Positions 1-8,240 are shown, counted from the first letter of the stretch. The stretch: DNA of 64,000 nucleotides from Scatomorpha sp040765295 (GCA_040765295.1 JAXGSB010000001.1:1550001-1614000); one strand, 5' to 3'. Numbers and translations are program-made. The notes: generated by a model not told the origin, from the sequence alone.

Positions 1-740
1 GCATTGAGGAAACCATAAGCTGCCGAGACGACATCATGCTCTATCTCATCGAGAAAGGCATGCCCGAGAGACAGGCCTTTAAGATAATGGAAAATGTGCG
101 AAAAGGCCGAGGGCTTAGCGCCGAGGAATCAAAAAGCATGAGGGACTTAAATGTGCCGCTGTGGTACATAGACTCGTGCAATAAGATTCAATACCTTTTC
201 CCCAAGGCTCACGCAGTTGCCTATGTTATGATGGCTTTCAGAATAGCCTATTTTAAGGTGCACCATCCTCTGGAGTTTTATGCGGCCTATTTTTACAGGC
301 GCAGTCAGAAAGACGCCTTCGATGCCAAGCTCTGCTTGGGCGGCGCGGAGTTTGTAAAAGAGAAGGTCCTTGAGATTCAGAGAAACAAAGAGGCAAGCCA
401 GAAAGACAAGGAAACCGCCACAACGCTTGAGGCTGTTTATGAGTTTTATATGAGAGGCTTTAATTTTGCTCCGCTTTGCATTTATGAGTCGGACGCCTTT
501 ATGTTTAAGATAGTTGACGAAAAGACTCTCCTGCCGCCGCTTTTCAGCATTTCGGGACTTGGAAACGCCGCAGCGATGGATATTGTGAATTGCAGGCAGG
601 AACACGAGCGCTTTACCTCGATTGAGGAATTTGCAAGCTACTGTCCGAAACTCAGCCGTACCAACATAGAACAGCTGAGGCAGATAGGCGCACTTCACGA
701 CTTGCCGGAAGAGAACCAAATGTCGCTTTTTGATTTTTGA
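1..740 (+). CDS. polC: DNA polymerase III alpha subunit, PolC type (3' part)
   Basis: This is the C-terminal part (about 245 residues) of the replicative DNA polymerase of low-GC Gram-positive bacteria. The frame is open from base 3, so the gene starts left of the window. Visible are the C-terminal segments typical of PolC, including the stretch around SCRDDIMLYLIEKGMP, the KMRKGRGL-like segment, and PKAHAVAYVMMAFRIAYFK. The last residues, QMSLFDF, match the sliding-clamp (DnaN) binding motif that closes many PolC proteins. The gene ends 12 bases before a strong bidirectional terminator. Identification rests on the residue pattern of the family; the polymerase catalytic aspartates lie outside the window. 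Confidence 0.95.
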   Translation, partial: IEETISCRDDIMLYLIEKGMPERQAFKIMENVRKGRGLSAEESKSMRDLNVPLWYIDSCNKIQYLFPKAHAVAYVMMAFRIAYFKVHHPLEFYAAYFYRRSQKDAFDAKLCLGGAEFVKEKVLEIQRNKEASQKDKETATTLEAVYEFYMRGFNFAPLCIYESDAFMFKIVDEKTLLPPLFSISGLGNAAAMDIVNCRQEHERFTSIEEFASYCPKLSRTNIEQLRQIGALHDLPEENQMSLFDF

Positions 741-751
741 AGATAAAAGCT

Positions 752-782
752 CAAGCGCCCGCTTTTAATACGCGGGCGCTTG
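752..782. terminator. Bidirectional terminator between polC and the DUF4236 gene
   Basis: An 11-bp perfect stem (CAAGCGCCCGC at 752-762 with GCGGGCGCTTG at 772-782) with a 9-base loop sits between two convergent genes. A T-rich tract follows on the plus strand and an A/T-rich tract precedes it, so it can stop transcription from both sides. Confidence 0.85.
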
Positions 783-795
783 CTGTTTTTATCTT

Positions 796-1953
796 TTATA
801 TTTCCAGTCTATCTATCGGAGCGAAGCCCTTAGTCTGATTAAAGCCGGACTTCATCTCGAAGCTCTCTAAAAAGTCGGATGGGTCTATGCGCTCGAAATT
901 GACTTTTTCGAAGCCTTCGCGGGTGAACTTCACCGAGAGTATGGCGCAGTCTTCGTCGTGACCCGTGCGGGTATTGAGCACCGTATCTTCGGCATTGACC
1001 AGGCAAATATCGGCAGGCAGGAGCGAGAAAATCTCTCGTGCAATTCTCACAGAGCAGCTTGCAACATAGTCATGAACAATGTCGTAGTAGGCGGTTTTAC
1101 TGAGAGGCCTTGCAGACACTTCTCCGTTTGCATCTACAAACGGCTCCCTATCGGGGATAAGCTCCTTGCCTTTTACGTTGAACTCGACTACTATGGCGTT
1201 CCCCTCTTCGGCAAAAAACTCAAAGTCGCTTCCGAAGTCCGTGAGCTCTTCGAAGGGGTTGCCGCTCTCTATAACCTCGAGATAGGCATCGAGGTCTCCC
1301 TCTAAGATTCTTCTTGCAATGTCTCGGGTGCTCTGCCAGGCAAAATAAGCTTCCAAGTCCTCTTCTTTAGCCGCTTCGACAGCATCTCTCAGCTTTTCAC
1401 GCTTCTCCTTTTCCATTTCGGGCATCATCTGCTCTGCCAGAGTCGGCTTATATTCCATAAGTTCATTCATAGCTGCCTGCTGCATGGGACCCACCTCGCC
1501 CTTTACGAAGGGCGGCGGCTCTCTTTTAACCTCTTCCCATGAAATCGGCGACTCGCACTGCTTGTGCACGCCCTTGAGACTCTCGATATATTCTCTGTAT
1601 TCCCAGATCTCCGCCTCGCTTGCTTTGAGCACTTCTTCACGCTTAGCGTCCGCTGCGGCGGTGCGCTCGGGCTTTACGGGAGCCGCTGCGCTCTTCGGCT
1701 CCTCTTTCTTGCTGCGGAGCTTTTCTTTGAGTTCCTCTGTTTTGGAGCCTGTGCTCTTCTTTTTTCCGCTCCCGAAAGTTTTTTGGTAATAAATTCCCGT
1801 ACCCGGTATGCCGGCAGTAAATGTTTTTCTGCCCTTTGGACTGATGCCGAAGCGCAGGCCCTTTATGCCGGTGGAAACTCCGACACCTGACTTTGAGAGA
1901 TTGAGCTTAAATAACTTTCCGAGTTTTATACTTTTCCTGAATCTGAGACCCAT
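796..1953 (-). CDS. DUF4236 domain protein
   Basis: A 385-residue protein whose first 60 or so residues are a clear DUF4236 domain: MGLRFRKSIKLGK, then a Gly/Ser-rich segment with GVGVSTGIKG and GIPGTGIYY. Residues about 65-110 are Lys/Glu/Ala-rich and probably a flexible or helical linker. The rest (about 110-385) is acidic and helical, with no motif I recognise. The ATG start is preceded by GAGGTGATAAT on the coding strand. Function is unknown; DUF4236 is often found at the N-terminus of otherwise variable proteins. A promoter-like pair lies just upstream, so it may be transcribed separately from the next gene, which lies 64 bases upstream on the same strand. Confidence 0.85.
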   Translation of the reverse strand: MGLRFRKSIKLGKLFKLNLSKSGVGVSTGIKGLRFGISPKGRKTFTAGIPGTGIYYQKTFGSGKKKSTGSKTEELKEKLRSKKEEPKSAAAPVKPERTAAADAKREEVLKASEAEIWEYREYIESLKGVHKQCESPISWEEVKREPPPFVKGEVGPMQQAAMNELMEYKPTLAEQMMPEMEKEKREKLRDAVEAAKEEDLEAYFAWQSTRDIARRILEGDLDAYLEVIESGNPFEELTDFGSDFEFFAEEGNAIVVEFNVKGKELIPDREPFVDANGEVSARPLSKTAYYDIVHDYVASCSVRIAREIFSLLPADICLVNAEDTVLNTRTGHDEDCAILSVKFTREGFEKVNFERIDPSDFLESFEMKSGFNQTKGFAPIDRLEI

Positions 1954-1977
1954 ATTATCACCTCATTTACTTCACTG

Positions 1978-2006
1978 ATAATATCTTATTTTGTATAAAT
2001 TGTAAA
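1978..2006 (-). promoter_or_regulatory. Probable sigma-A promoter for the DUF4236 gene
   Basis: Read on the minus strand, TTTACA (2006-2001) and TATTAT (1983-1978) are separated by 17 bases, about 25 bases upstream of the ATG. Confidence 0.5.
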
Positions 2007-2017
2007 TTAAAAAGCTT

Positions 2018-2620
2018 TTATCGGCGGTTCACAATCATGCCGCAATCTTCCTCGTCGGGAACATATAAAAAGTTTACCGGAACATACAACATGTCATTTG
2101 GATACATGCTGCGAGCAAAAGAAATTTCAGGGATACCGGCTGAGCGCAGGAAGTCTTTTAATGCCTCTAAGTCATCAAAGGACCTTTCTGGAATCATCCA
2201 TGCGCAGTTCGGCTCTTTAAAATGCAGGACAATATAACGATACGGAGAGTCAAACTTGCTGCCGTTTACCCTTTTTGCCAAACTGTGTTCATAAAAATGT
2301 GTGAAGCCGACGAGAGAACTGTAAGGCAAGTTTCTATAGAGATTGGCTGCGGTTTCAAAGCAGCTGATTTTATCGTTTTCAATCCTTAAAACCACCCGTT
2401 TTTTAAAAAGGCTGAAGAAATAAGCAATGAAGAGCAAGCAAATAAGCGCAGATATAATGACAACAACAGCGGTGTAAACAGGTGAAAACGGACGATCGTT
2501 TTCGTCTAAAACATTCTTGCCGAAAAGCATTATATAAATAACCGCAACAAAAGGCAGCGATGCCAGCATCGGCCAAAGAGTTTTTGGCTTAAATCCATGC
2601 GGAGCATAGAAAACTTTCAT
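2018..2620 (-). CDS. Small membrane protein with two N-terminal TM segments, function unknown
   Basis: I place the start at the ATG at 2620 (protein beginning MKVFYAPHGFKPKT, about 200 residues) because GAAGGAAAG precedes it; the frame stays open 33 codons further upstream, but that extension is Cys/Lys/Asn-rich and has no ribosome site. Two hydrophobic helices lie at about residues 14-34 and 48-72, separated by a short polar loop. After them comes a soluble domain of about 125 residues with alternating beta strands (for example KRVVLRIENDKISCFE and YRYIVLHF), a layout common in bacterial PH-like membrane proteins. I do not recognise a named family and infer no function. It shares its strand with the DUF4236 gene. 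Confidence 0.65.
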   Translation of the reverse strand: MKVFYAPHGFKPKTLWPMLASLPFVAVIYIMLFGKNVLDENDRPFSPVYTAVVVIISALICLLFIAYFFSLFKKRVVLRIENDKISCFETAANLYRNLPYSSLVGFTHFYEHSLAKRVNGSKFDSPYRYIVLHFKEPNCAWMIPERSFDDLEALKDFLRSAGIPEISFARSMYPNDMLYVPVNFLYVPDEEDCGMIVNRR

Positions 2621-2821
2621 GGCTATGTATTTCTTTCCTTCTTTCTGATTACAATTATATCCCTTAATACGGGGCAAGTGCAGCTTTGCTAAAACATTAT
2701 AGCACGAAAAAGCGGACAAACATTAAATTAATGTCTGTCCACTTAATTTGGTCAGACTGTCCGAAAAGTGGGAAAGAAGGGCTGAAATATGTTAAAATAG
2801 TGCAAGAGGTGAGCGAAAAAG

Positions 2822-4462
2822 ATGAAGTATATAGAAAAGAGAGATCGTATGCAAATCAGCTTTCTGCCTGAATGTGTTGAGGACTATTTAGATGATGAAA
2901 ACCCGGTTAGGGTGATTGATGCATTTGTAGATTCTTTGGATATGGAAGGATTGGGATTTTCAAAATCCCAACCTGCTCAGACCGGCCGACCTGCCTATGA
3001 TCCGAGAGATTTATTGAAACTGTATATTTATGGCTATCTCAATCGAATTCGCTCCAGCCGTATGCTGATGAGAGAATGCAGGAGGAACATAGAACTTTTC
3101 TATCTGCTTGGAGAGTTAAAGCCTGACTTTCGGACTATTTCAGATTTTCGAAAGGAAAATGCATCTGCAATACGCAATACATTTCGCGCCTTTGGAAAAC
3201 TGTGTATAAAGCTTGGACTATATAATCGAGAGCTTCTGGCAATAGACGGGAGCAAAATACGAGCAGTAAACAGTAAAGATAATTGCTACAATAAAGAGGT
3301 ATTGGAAAAGAAGCTGGCACATATAGATGAGAAGATAAAGAAATATCTTGAGGAAATGGAAGAGTGCGACCAATCGGAACCTGCAACAGAAGAAGAAAAC
3401 GGCAAGGTAAAAGCGGCAGTAGAAGAACTTCGTACTCGCCAAGAAAAATACGAGGGTATTTTAAAAGAGCTTCTTGAAAGCGGAGAACGGCAGATATTGA
3501 CGACAGATTCTGAAGCCAGACGAATGCACTCAAAAGACGGATTTCACTGTTGCTACAATGTACAGACGGCAGTTGACAGCGGGAGCCATATGATAGCGGA
3601 GTATGAGGTTACAAACCGCAATACAGATCAAGGACTTTTATCTAAGCTTGCATCACAAGCCAAGGAGCAGCTGGAAGTATCGACAATATCGGTTGTTGCG
3701 GATAAAGGTTATGAAAGCAAGGCAGATATATTAGATTGTATCTACGACGGAACAGCTCCTACGGTTGCTCTGAAGTACGACAAGGAAGAGCGAAGCTATG
3801 ACCTGCCCTATGAGGAAAATGAGATAACGGAAGAAGAGCGAAATTCCACAAAACGGGAAGATATCGAGAAGTGCATAAAAGCGGGAGTTTTGCCTAATAT
3901 CTATGAGGGCAGCGGCATCACAGTGGAATTACAGACCAAAGGAGCAATCAGTTGTTTTGTACGAGATTCCGAGGGAAGAGTAATCTGCCCCATGGGACAT
4001 GAGCTTCGGTATTCCAAAAAACGCGGCAGAAATACGGTATACAAAGATAAAGAAAGTTGTCGAGCTTGTAAAAACAAATGTACAAATGCGGAATGGAAAG
4101 AGGTCAGCTTTGGCCCTGAAACAGACTGTGTACCTGTAAAAATGTTCGGGGTTCTCACCGGGTCTGTACAGGCAATACCGCCGAATGCAAGAATCAGTCC
4201 AAATAACCACACTCTTGATACGGGACACGTGCCGAAGAAAAAGGTAGTATTGCGCATAGAAGACAACAAAGAAAAGTTAAAAGAGCGAATGTGTCTTTCT
4301 GAGCATCCGTTCGGAACGGTAAAATGGTATAACGGTGCACATTATTTACTGTGTAAGGGCAAAGAAAAAGCCTCAGCAGAGCTGGGGCTGAGTTTTCTGG
4401 CCTACAACATAACAAGAGCAATCAATATGATAGGAGTAAAGGTACTGATAGCGGCCATGTGA
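2822..4462 (+). CDS. IS1182-family DDE transposase
   Basis: A full-length 546-residue transposase. The N-terminal part (about 1-110) matches the IS1182/DUF772 region with GRPAYDPRDLLKLYIYGY and FRTISDFRK. The DDE core has a first Asp in LLAIDGSKIRAVNS, a second in VVADKGYES, and the C-terminal Glu in the SEHPFGTVKWYNG motif; a Cys-rich insert lies between the second Asp and that Glu (CRACKNKC). A coiled-coil-like Glu/Lys segment (about 155-220) separates the first two catalytic residues. The ATG follows AGAGGTGAG. No frameshift or stop interrupts it. Confidence 0.93.
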   Translation: MKYIEKRDRMQISFLPECVEDYLDDENPVRVIDAFVDSLDMEGLGFSKSQPAQTGRPAYDPRDLLKLYIYGYLNRIRSSRMLMRECRRNIELFYLLGELKPDFRTISDFRKENASAIRNTFRAFGKLCIKLGLYNRELLAIDGSKIRAVNSKDNCYNKEVLEKKLAHIDEKIKKYLEEMEECDQSEPATEEENGKVKAAVEELRTRQEKYEGILKELLESGERQILTTDSEARRMHSKDGFHCCYNVQTAVDSGSHMIAEYEVTNRNTDQGLLSKLASQAKEQLEVSTISVVADKGYESKADILDCIYDGTAPTVALKYDKEERSYDLPYEENEITEEERNSTKREDIEKCIKAGVLPNIYEGSGITVELQTKGAISCFVRDSEGRVICPMGHELRYSKKRGRNTVYKDKESCRACKNKCTNAEWKEVSFGPETDCVPVKMFGVLTGSVQAIPPNARISPNNHTLDTGHVPKKKVVLRIEDNKEKLKERMCLSEHPFGTVKWYNGAHYLLCKGKEKASAELGLSFLAYNITRAINMIGVKVLIAAM

Positions 4463-4512
4463 TGAACGGCTGCTTCATATTTTTCAAAAAAGTACAAAAA
4501 ACAAAGAAAAAT

Positions 4513-4547
4513 GTCCGAAAAACCGGCTTTATTCCGGGTTTTCGGAC
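4513..4547 (-). terminator. Hairpin terminator downstream of the tRNA-Thr/tRNA-Tyr pair, shared with the IS right end
   Basis: On the minus strand a 14-bp stem with one mismatch (GTCCGAAAACCCGG, 7-base loop, CCGGTTTTTCGGAC) is followed by ATTTTTCTTTGTTTTTT. It begins about 7 bases after the CCA end of tRNA-Tyr. Its outer arm is the right inverted repeat of the IS1182-type element, so the terminator may have been supplied by the IS, or the IS may have inserted at it. Confidence 0.7.
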
Positions 4548-4553
4548 AAAATG

Positions 4554-4639
4554 TGGTGGGAGGGAGTGGATTCGAACCACCGTAGGCGTCAACCAGCAGA
4601 TTTACAGTCTGCCCCCTTTAGCCACTTGGGTACCCTCCC
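4554..4639 (-). tRNA. tRNA-Tyr (anticodon GTA)
   Basis: An 86-base class II tRNA with encoded CCA. The acceptor stem GGGAGGG pairs with CCCTCCC, the anticodon loop is CTGTAAA with GTA, there is a long variable arm, and the T loop is TTCGAAT. It lies 10 bases after tRNA-Thr on the same strand and is probably cotranscribed with it. Confidence 0.97.
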
Positions 4640-4649
4640 ATGTTTTAAA

Positions 4650-4725
4650 TGGAGCTGGTGGACGGACTTGAACCCCCGACCTGCTGATTACAAATCAGCT
4701 GCTCTGCCGACTGAGCTACACCAGC
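4650..4725 (-). tRNA. tRNA-Thr (anticodon TGT)
   Basis: A 76-base standard tRNA with encoded CCA: acceptor GCTGGTG/CACCAGC, D loop AGTCGGCAGA, anticodon stem-loop CTGATTTGTAATCAG with TGT, T loop TTCAAGT. It is the upstream member of a two-tRNA unit. Confidence 0.97.
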
Positions 4726-5130
4726 TCGAGGCTAACGACCGATATAATAACAAAGGCGCCGTGTTTTGTCAAGATTTATTATTTATTAAAGAATCTATTA
4801 ATGTTCTGCACTTCTTATTAATAAGCTGTTTTCCATATTTTTTTGCGCGCTCTTTATATATTCACATTAAATAATTTTGCATTGTAATAAATGCATAAGA
4901 TATATTGTCGGTTTTCGACTTTCGGCTTGGATTTACAATAAAAACGATGTGTCCGCAGAGCACGGACGAGTGTCTAATAAATATGATACAAAATGCCTGC
5001 TTATGTAAAAAAAGCGTCAAAAAGCTAGCTTTTGATGAGTTTTTAGTTGCATTTTTCTGAGCGCTGTAGTATATTGTAGCTGTATGTTAAACTTTTTACG
5101 AGAATTGTAAGATATTACAATTTCCGGCAG
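4726..5130. other. Non-coding spacer, nothing recognised
   Basis: About 400 AT-rich bases upstream of the tRNA pair and of the unknown gene before cstA. It must hold the minus-strand tRNA promoter and a plus-strand promoter, but I could not assign either with confidence. A short imperfect hairpin (GTCC...GGAC near 4952-4965) is the only structure noticed. Confidence 0.4.
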
Positions 5131-5661
5131 TTGGAGTGCATAATTATAAAGCGATCGGAATACATTGAAATACTGAAAGATTCTTATGAGTATTACTATG
5201 ATTTGCGTCAATTAGAAGCCGAAGAGCATTTGCCTCTTGAGTTCTACGCTGAATTCAGATCCAGAGGCGAGGGCTACTTCCTATTTAAGAGCGCAAAACT
5301 GTGGGCTATGGAGAGCAATGAGTTTGCCTATATCTTCAGTCTGCCCCATTTAGATGAAGAAACAGTTGGCAGGTGCCTTGATTTCAGCATTAAAGACGGA
5401 TATTCCAAGGTAAATCCCCACAACGAGCATCGGGAAACAAGCTTTGTAGTCGTTTTCGTGGCTGACAGCTTTTCGGAGACCGCTCTCAAGCTTATAGAGC
5501 GCAAAAAGGAGTACAAGAGCTTTAAGTATGGGCTTCACGGCTGGGTAAATTTAAGAACAGTCGGAATTGAGCTCGAGAGCAAAAAAATTGTGAACAACAG
5601 ACTGGGTGATGGTCTGAAAAAACATTTTAAATCCATTTTATTAAGGAGTGAAAAAGCATGA
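5131..5661 (+). CDS. Unknown soluble protein translationally coupled to cstA
   Basis: A protein of about 176 residues with mixed charge, no signal peptide or membrane helix, and no motif I recognise. It contains an alternating strand/helix pattern (for example TSFVVVFVADSFSETALKL). Its stop overlaps the cstA start in ATGA, so both are almost certainly cotranscribed and coupled. The start is uncertain: the frame is open back to about 5080 and contains no ATG or GTG there. The TTG at 5131 is the best candidate but lacks a good Shine-Dalgarno sequence. A role tied to CstA is inference from position only. Confidence 0.7.
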   Translation: MECIIIKRSEYIEILKDSYEYYYDLRQLEAEEHLPLEFYAEFRSRGEGYFLFKSAKLWAMESNEFAYIFSLPHLDEETVGRCLDFSIKDGYSKVNPHNEHRETSFVVVFVADSFSETALKLIERKKEYKSFKYGLHGWVNLRTVGIELESKKIVNNRLGDGLKKHFKSILLRSEKA

Positions 5662-7415
5662 CCCCTATTCTCGTTCTAATCATCGGCGTCGTACTTCTCG
5701 CTCTGGGCTACATCTTCTACGGCTCTTGGCTTGCCAAGCAGTGGGGAGTTAACCCTGCACGCGAGACCCCCGCACACACGAGGTTTGACAACAGCGACTA
5801 TGTCCCTGCTCACCCCGCTGTGCTGATGGGCCACCACTTCTCCTCGATCGCAGGAGCGGGCCCCATCAACGGTCCCATTCAGGCTGCAGTCTTCGGCTGG
5901 CTGCCTGTGTTCCTATGGATTGTTGTCGGCGGTATATTCTTCGGCGCAATGCACGACTTCGGCGCTCTCTTTGCGTCGATCCGTCACGGCGGACTGTCCG
6001 TCGCTGAGGTTGTAAGGATAAACATCGGAGAGGCAGCTTATAAGCTCTTCATCATCTTCGCCCTCCTTGTTCTCATCCTTGTTATAGCCTCATTCACGGC
6101 GGTTGTTTCCGGCACCTTTGCAGTTGCCGAGGCTCCCGCTCTGTTCACCACAGGACTCGGCAACGTACATGCCAACGCCTCGACGGCTATGACCTCGCTG
6201 CTCTTCATCGTGCTGGCTGTCTTCTTCGGATACGCCGTCTATCGAAAGGGCGTAAAAATAGGTCCCGCCACAGTCGTCGGCGTCATCGGCATCGTCGTTA
6301 TTACAGTTGCAGGTCTTTATTGCGGCATCAACATCGGCCGCACAGGCTGGGTTATCTTCATTGCCGTTTACATCACCCTGGCATCGTTGCTACCCGTCTG
6401 GATACTGCTGCAGCCCCGCGACTACTTGAGCTCTTTCCTGCTTTACGCCATGCTCGCAATGGCCGCAGTCGGCGTTATCGGCTCTGTCGGCAAGGTTGAA
6501 CTTCAGCTTCCCATGTTCACCGGATTCCAGACCAAGATCGGTTTCCTCTTCCCCGCGCTCTTCATCACCGTTGCCTGCGGCGCGATTTCGGGATTCCACT
6601 CTCTGGTTTCTTCCGGCACAAGCTCCAAGCAGATTAACAATGAGAAGGATACCCAAGCTATAGGTTATGGCGCGATGATTATCGAGTGCATACTCGCCAT
6701 CCTCTCGCTTCTGGCAGTTGCCGTTGTTTACAACGAAGTTGTTGCAGACGGCGCTCTCACAGCCAGCCCACCCAATATTTTTGCTCAGGGTATAGCCACA
6801 ATGGTCACTCTTATGACAGGTCAGGAACTCGGAGCATCCATACTCTATAAAATTGTTTTCACACTGCTGACACTTGCAGTTTCGGTCTTTGCCCTCACCT
6901 CTCTCGATACGGGCACAAGGCTTGGCCGCTATCTCTTCACAGAGCTCTTCCTCCCCATGGATAAGAAGATGGAAGACCTCAGCGGCGCAGCGAAGTTCTT
7001 CGCTCAGCCCATAGTCGGCACACTTATCATGGTCGCCATCGGCTGCAGCATCGGCTTCCTTAGGCTCTCCCAGATTTGGGGTCTCTTCGGAGCCGCCAAC
7101 CAGCTGCTCGCGGGCATTGCTCTCATGGCAGTTGCCTGCTGGCTCGGCAACATAGGCAAGAACAACAAGATGTTCTTCATCCCCATGATTTTCATGCTTG
7201 CCGCAACACTTTCATCGCTGGTTCTCACCCTCAAGGCAAAGCTCGCGGTGTTCTCCGGCGGAACTCCCGCTTGGGGCGACTACTTCCAGTTCATCTTCGC
7301 TCTGGCTCTCGTAGTCCTCGCTCTTATACTTGTTGTCAGCGGCGTCAAGACCTTCTCCAGGCAGGCCAAGGGCGAAGTCACCGGCAACAAAGAACTCATT
7401 GAAACCACAAAATAA
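5658..7415 (+). CDS. cstA: CstA-family carbon starvation protein / peptide or pyruvate transporter
   Basis: A 585-residue polytopic membrane protein. The N-terminal half carries family hallmarks: the first membrane helix with LALGYIFYGSWLA, then HPAVLMGHHFSSIAGAGPI and GPIQAAVFGWLPVFLWI, and GAMHDFGALFASIRHGG. Further along are SGFHSLVSSGTSSKQI and TSLDTGTRLGRYL, also conserved in the family, and a C-terminal five-helix region ending in a polar tail. The length suits shorter Gram-positive members. Known relatives (CstA, BtsT) import peptides or pyruvate by proton symport; which substrate is used here cannot be read from the sequence. AAGGAGTG precedes the ATG, and the gene ends in a strong terminator. 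Confidence 0.93.
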   Translation: MTPILVLIIGVVLLALGYIFYGSWLAKQWGVNPARETPAHTRFDNSDYVPAHPAVLMGHHFSSIAGAGPINGPIQAAVFGWLPVFLWIVVGGIFFGAMHDFGALFASIRHGGLSVAEVVRINIGEAAYKLFIIFALLVLILVIASFTAVVSGTFAVAEAPALFTTGLGNVHANASTAMTSLLFIVLAVFFGYAVYRKGVKIGPATVVGVIGIVVITVAGLYCGINIGRTGWVIFIAVYITLASLLPVWILLQPRDYLSSFLLYAMLAMAAVGVIGSVGKVELQLPMFTGFQTKIGFLFPALFITVACGAISGFHSLVSSGTSSKQINNEKDTQAIGYGAMIIECILAILSLLAVAVVYNEVVADGALTASPPNIFAQGIATMVTLMTGQELGASILYKIVFTLLTLAVSVFALTSLDTGTRLGRYLFTELFLPMDKKMEDLSGAAKFFAQPIVGTLIMVAIGCSIGFLRLSQIWGLFGAANQLLAGIALMAVACWLGNIGKNNKMFFIPMIFMLAATLSSLVLTLKAKLAVFSGGTPAWGDYFQFIFALALVVLALILVVSGVKTFSRQAKGEVTGNKELIETTK

Positions 7416-7437
7416 GTTATTTTAAACTTGAGTCTAT

Positions 7438-7471
7438 AAGGGCTGCCCAAGAAGGGCAGCCCTTATTTTTT
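7438..7471 (+). terminator. Terminator after cstA
   Basis: An 11-bp stem (AAGGGCTGCCC, loop AAGAA, GGGCAGCCCTT) is followed by ATTTTTTG, 22 bases after the cstA stop. Confidence 0.92.
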
Positions 7472-7487
7472 GTAGCACTTTAGTGCG

Positions 7488-7560
7488 ATTTCAAATGTCT
7501 TCGACATTTGAAATCAATAAACCACCTGCTATGCAGGTGGAATGAAAAAAGCTTTAGCTT
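7488..7560 (+). repeat. Left-end hairpins of the IS200-type element
   Basis: Three palindromes in a row: ATTTCAAATGTC (7488-7499) with GACATTTGAAAT (7503-7514); CCACCTGC/GCAGGTGG (7522-7540); and AAGCT/AGCTT (7549-7560). The second resembles the right-end hairpin and is the likely transposase recognition structure. Confidence 0.7.
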
Positions 7561-7634
7561 AAAGTAAAAAACCTCCAGTGATATACTTTCTTTAGATTTG
7601 CCAATCAAAGAAAGAAACAAAGGAAGCTCCATCC

Positions 7635-8105
7635 ATGGATAAGAATAGTTTATCACATACACGCTGGGAGTGTAAATATCACCTGGTGTTTGCCCCAAAG
7701 TATCGTCGACAAGAGATATATGGAAAACTAAAGGTAGATATTGGAAAAATCTTAAGAGATTTGTGCGAAAGAAAAGGAATCGAAATAATCGAAGCAGAGT
7801 TATGTAGAGATCATGTGCATATGCTAGTGAGAATACCCCCGAAATTTAGTGTGAGTGAAATCATGGGCTATCTAAAAGGAAAGAGTGCGTTAATGATATT
7901 CGATCGTCATGCAAATTTGAAGTATAAATACGGTAATCGACATTTTTGGTGTAGGGGTTACTACGTTGATACAGTGGGAAAAAATGCAAAACGCATAGAG
8001 GAGTATATACAACGTCAAATACAAGAAGATCAGGTCAACGATCAAATAAGTTTGAAAGAATATATAGATCCGTTTACGGGTAAGCCGGTAAAAGGAAACA
8101 AATAA
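7635..8105 (+). CDS. tnpA: IS200-family Y1 (HUH) transposase TnpA
   Basis: A 156-residue single-domain HUH transposase. It shows CKYHLVFAPKYRR near the start, the metal-binding HUH motif as DHVHMLVRIPP, and the C-terminal helix region GYYVDTVGKNAKRIEEYIQ with the expected nucleophilic Tyr. The length is typical of IS200. It cuts and joins single-stranded DNA at the hairpin-flanked ends. ATG at 7635 follows AAGGAAG. The frame is intact. Confidence 0.95.
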   Translation: MDKNSLSHTRWECKYHLVFAPKYRRQEIYGKLKVDIGKILRDLCERKGIEIIEAELCRDHVHMLVRIPPKFSVSEIMGYLKGKSALMIFDRHANLKYKYGNRHFWCRGYYVDTVGKNAKRIEEYIQRQIQEDQVNDQISLKEYIDPFTGKPVKGNK

Positions 8106-8238
8106 CCGCTTAAGCGGTCAGAGCCGCTTTAGCGGTGTTGGGAAATTAGTGCGATTGGCAAATCATTCAATGCGCCATCAGGCGCTGCTGGTAATAAGCC
8201 CTTATAGGGCGTGTGCAAACCACCGGCTAAGCCGGTGG
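8105..8238. repeat. Run of five distinct palindromes after tnpA
   Basis: Within 134 bases there are ACCGCTTAAGCGGT (8105-8118), CCGCTTTAGCGG (8124-8135), GCGCCATCAGGCGC (8172-8185), CCCTTATAGGG (8199-8209) and CCACCGGCTAAGCCGGTGG (8220-8238). Stems differ in sequence but most loops are short and centred on TTA or TAA. The last one is the probable right-end hairpin of the IS; the others are extra. Confidence 0.7.
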
Positions 8239-8240
8239 TT

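Larger units (their letters stand above)
2758..4548 (+). mobile_element. IS1182-family insertion sequence
   Basis: A 10-bp perfect inverted repeat, TGTCCGAAAA at 2758-2767 and TTTTCGGACA at 4539-4548, brackets a complete IS1182-type transposase gene. The outermost bases are not certain because no clear target duplication is visible. Immediately outside the left end is a separate imperfect palindrome (about 2733-2757), and the right end is part of a 14-bp hairpin that probably terminates the tRNA transcript coming from the other side. The transposase frame is intact, so the element may be active. Confidence 0.75.
7480..8240 (+). mobile_element. IS200-type element (tnpA only) with palindrome-rich ends
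   Basis: The element consists of one Y1 transposase gene flanked by subterminal hairpins. The left end has a 19-base hairpin at 7522-7540 (CCACCTGCTATGCAGGTGG) and the right end a matching-type hairpin at 8220-8238 (CCACCGGCTAAGCCGGTGG), as expected for single-strand IS200/IS605 transposition. Exact ends are approximate. There is no tnpB. It sits immediately after the cstA terminator, a typical kind of site for such elements. Confidence 0.75.

Noticed and set aside
147..719. Minus-strand frame opposite polC
   Set aside because: It is a shadow of the PolC coding frame with no ribosome site or recognisable protein.
4459..4874. Plus-strand reading frames across the tRNAs (products with WIRTTVGVNQQIYSLPPL-like sequence)
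   Set aside because: These are antisense translations of tRNA-Tyr and tRNA-Thr, a well-known artefact in annotation.
8105..8238. Palindrome run as CRISPR or integron attC sites
   Set aside because: The palindromes have different sequences, irregular spacing and no cas or integrase gene nearby; they belong to the IS200-type element.
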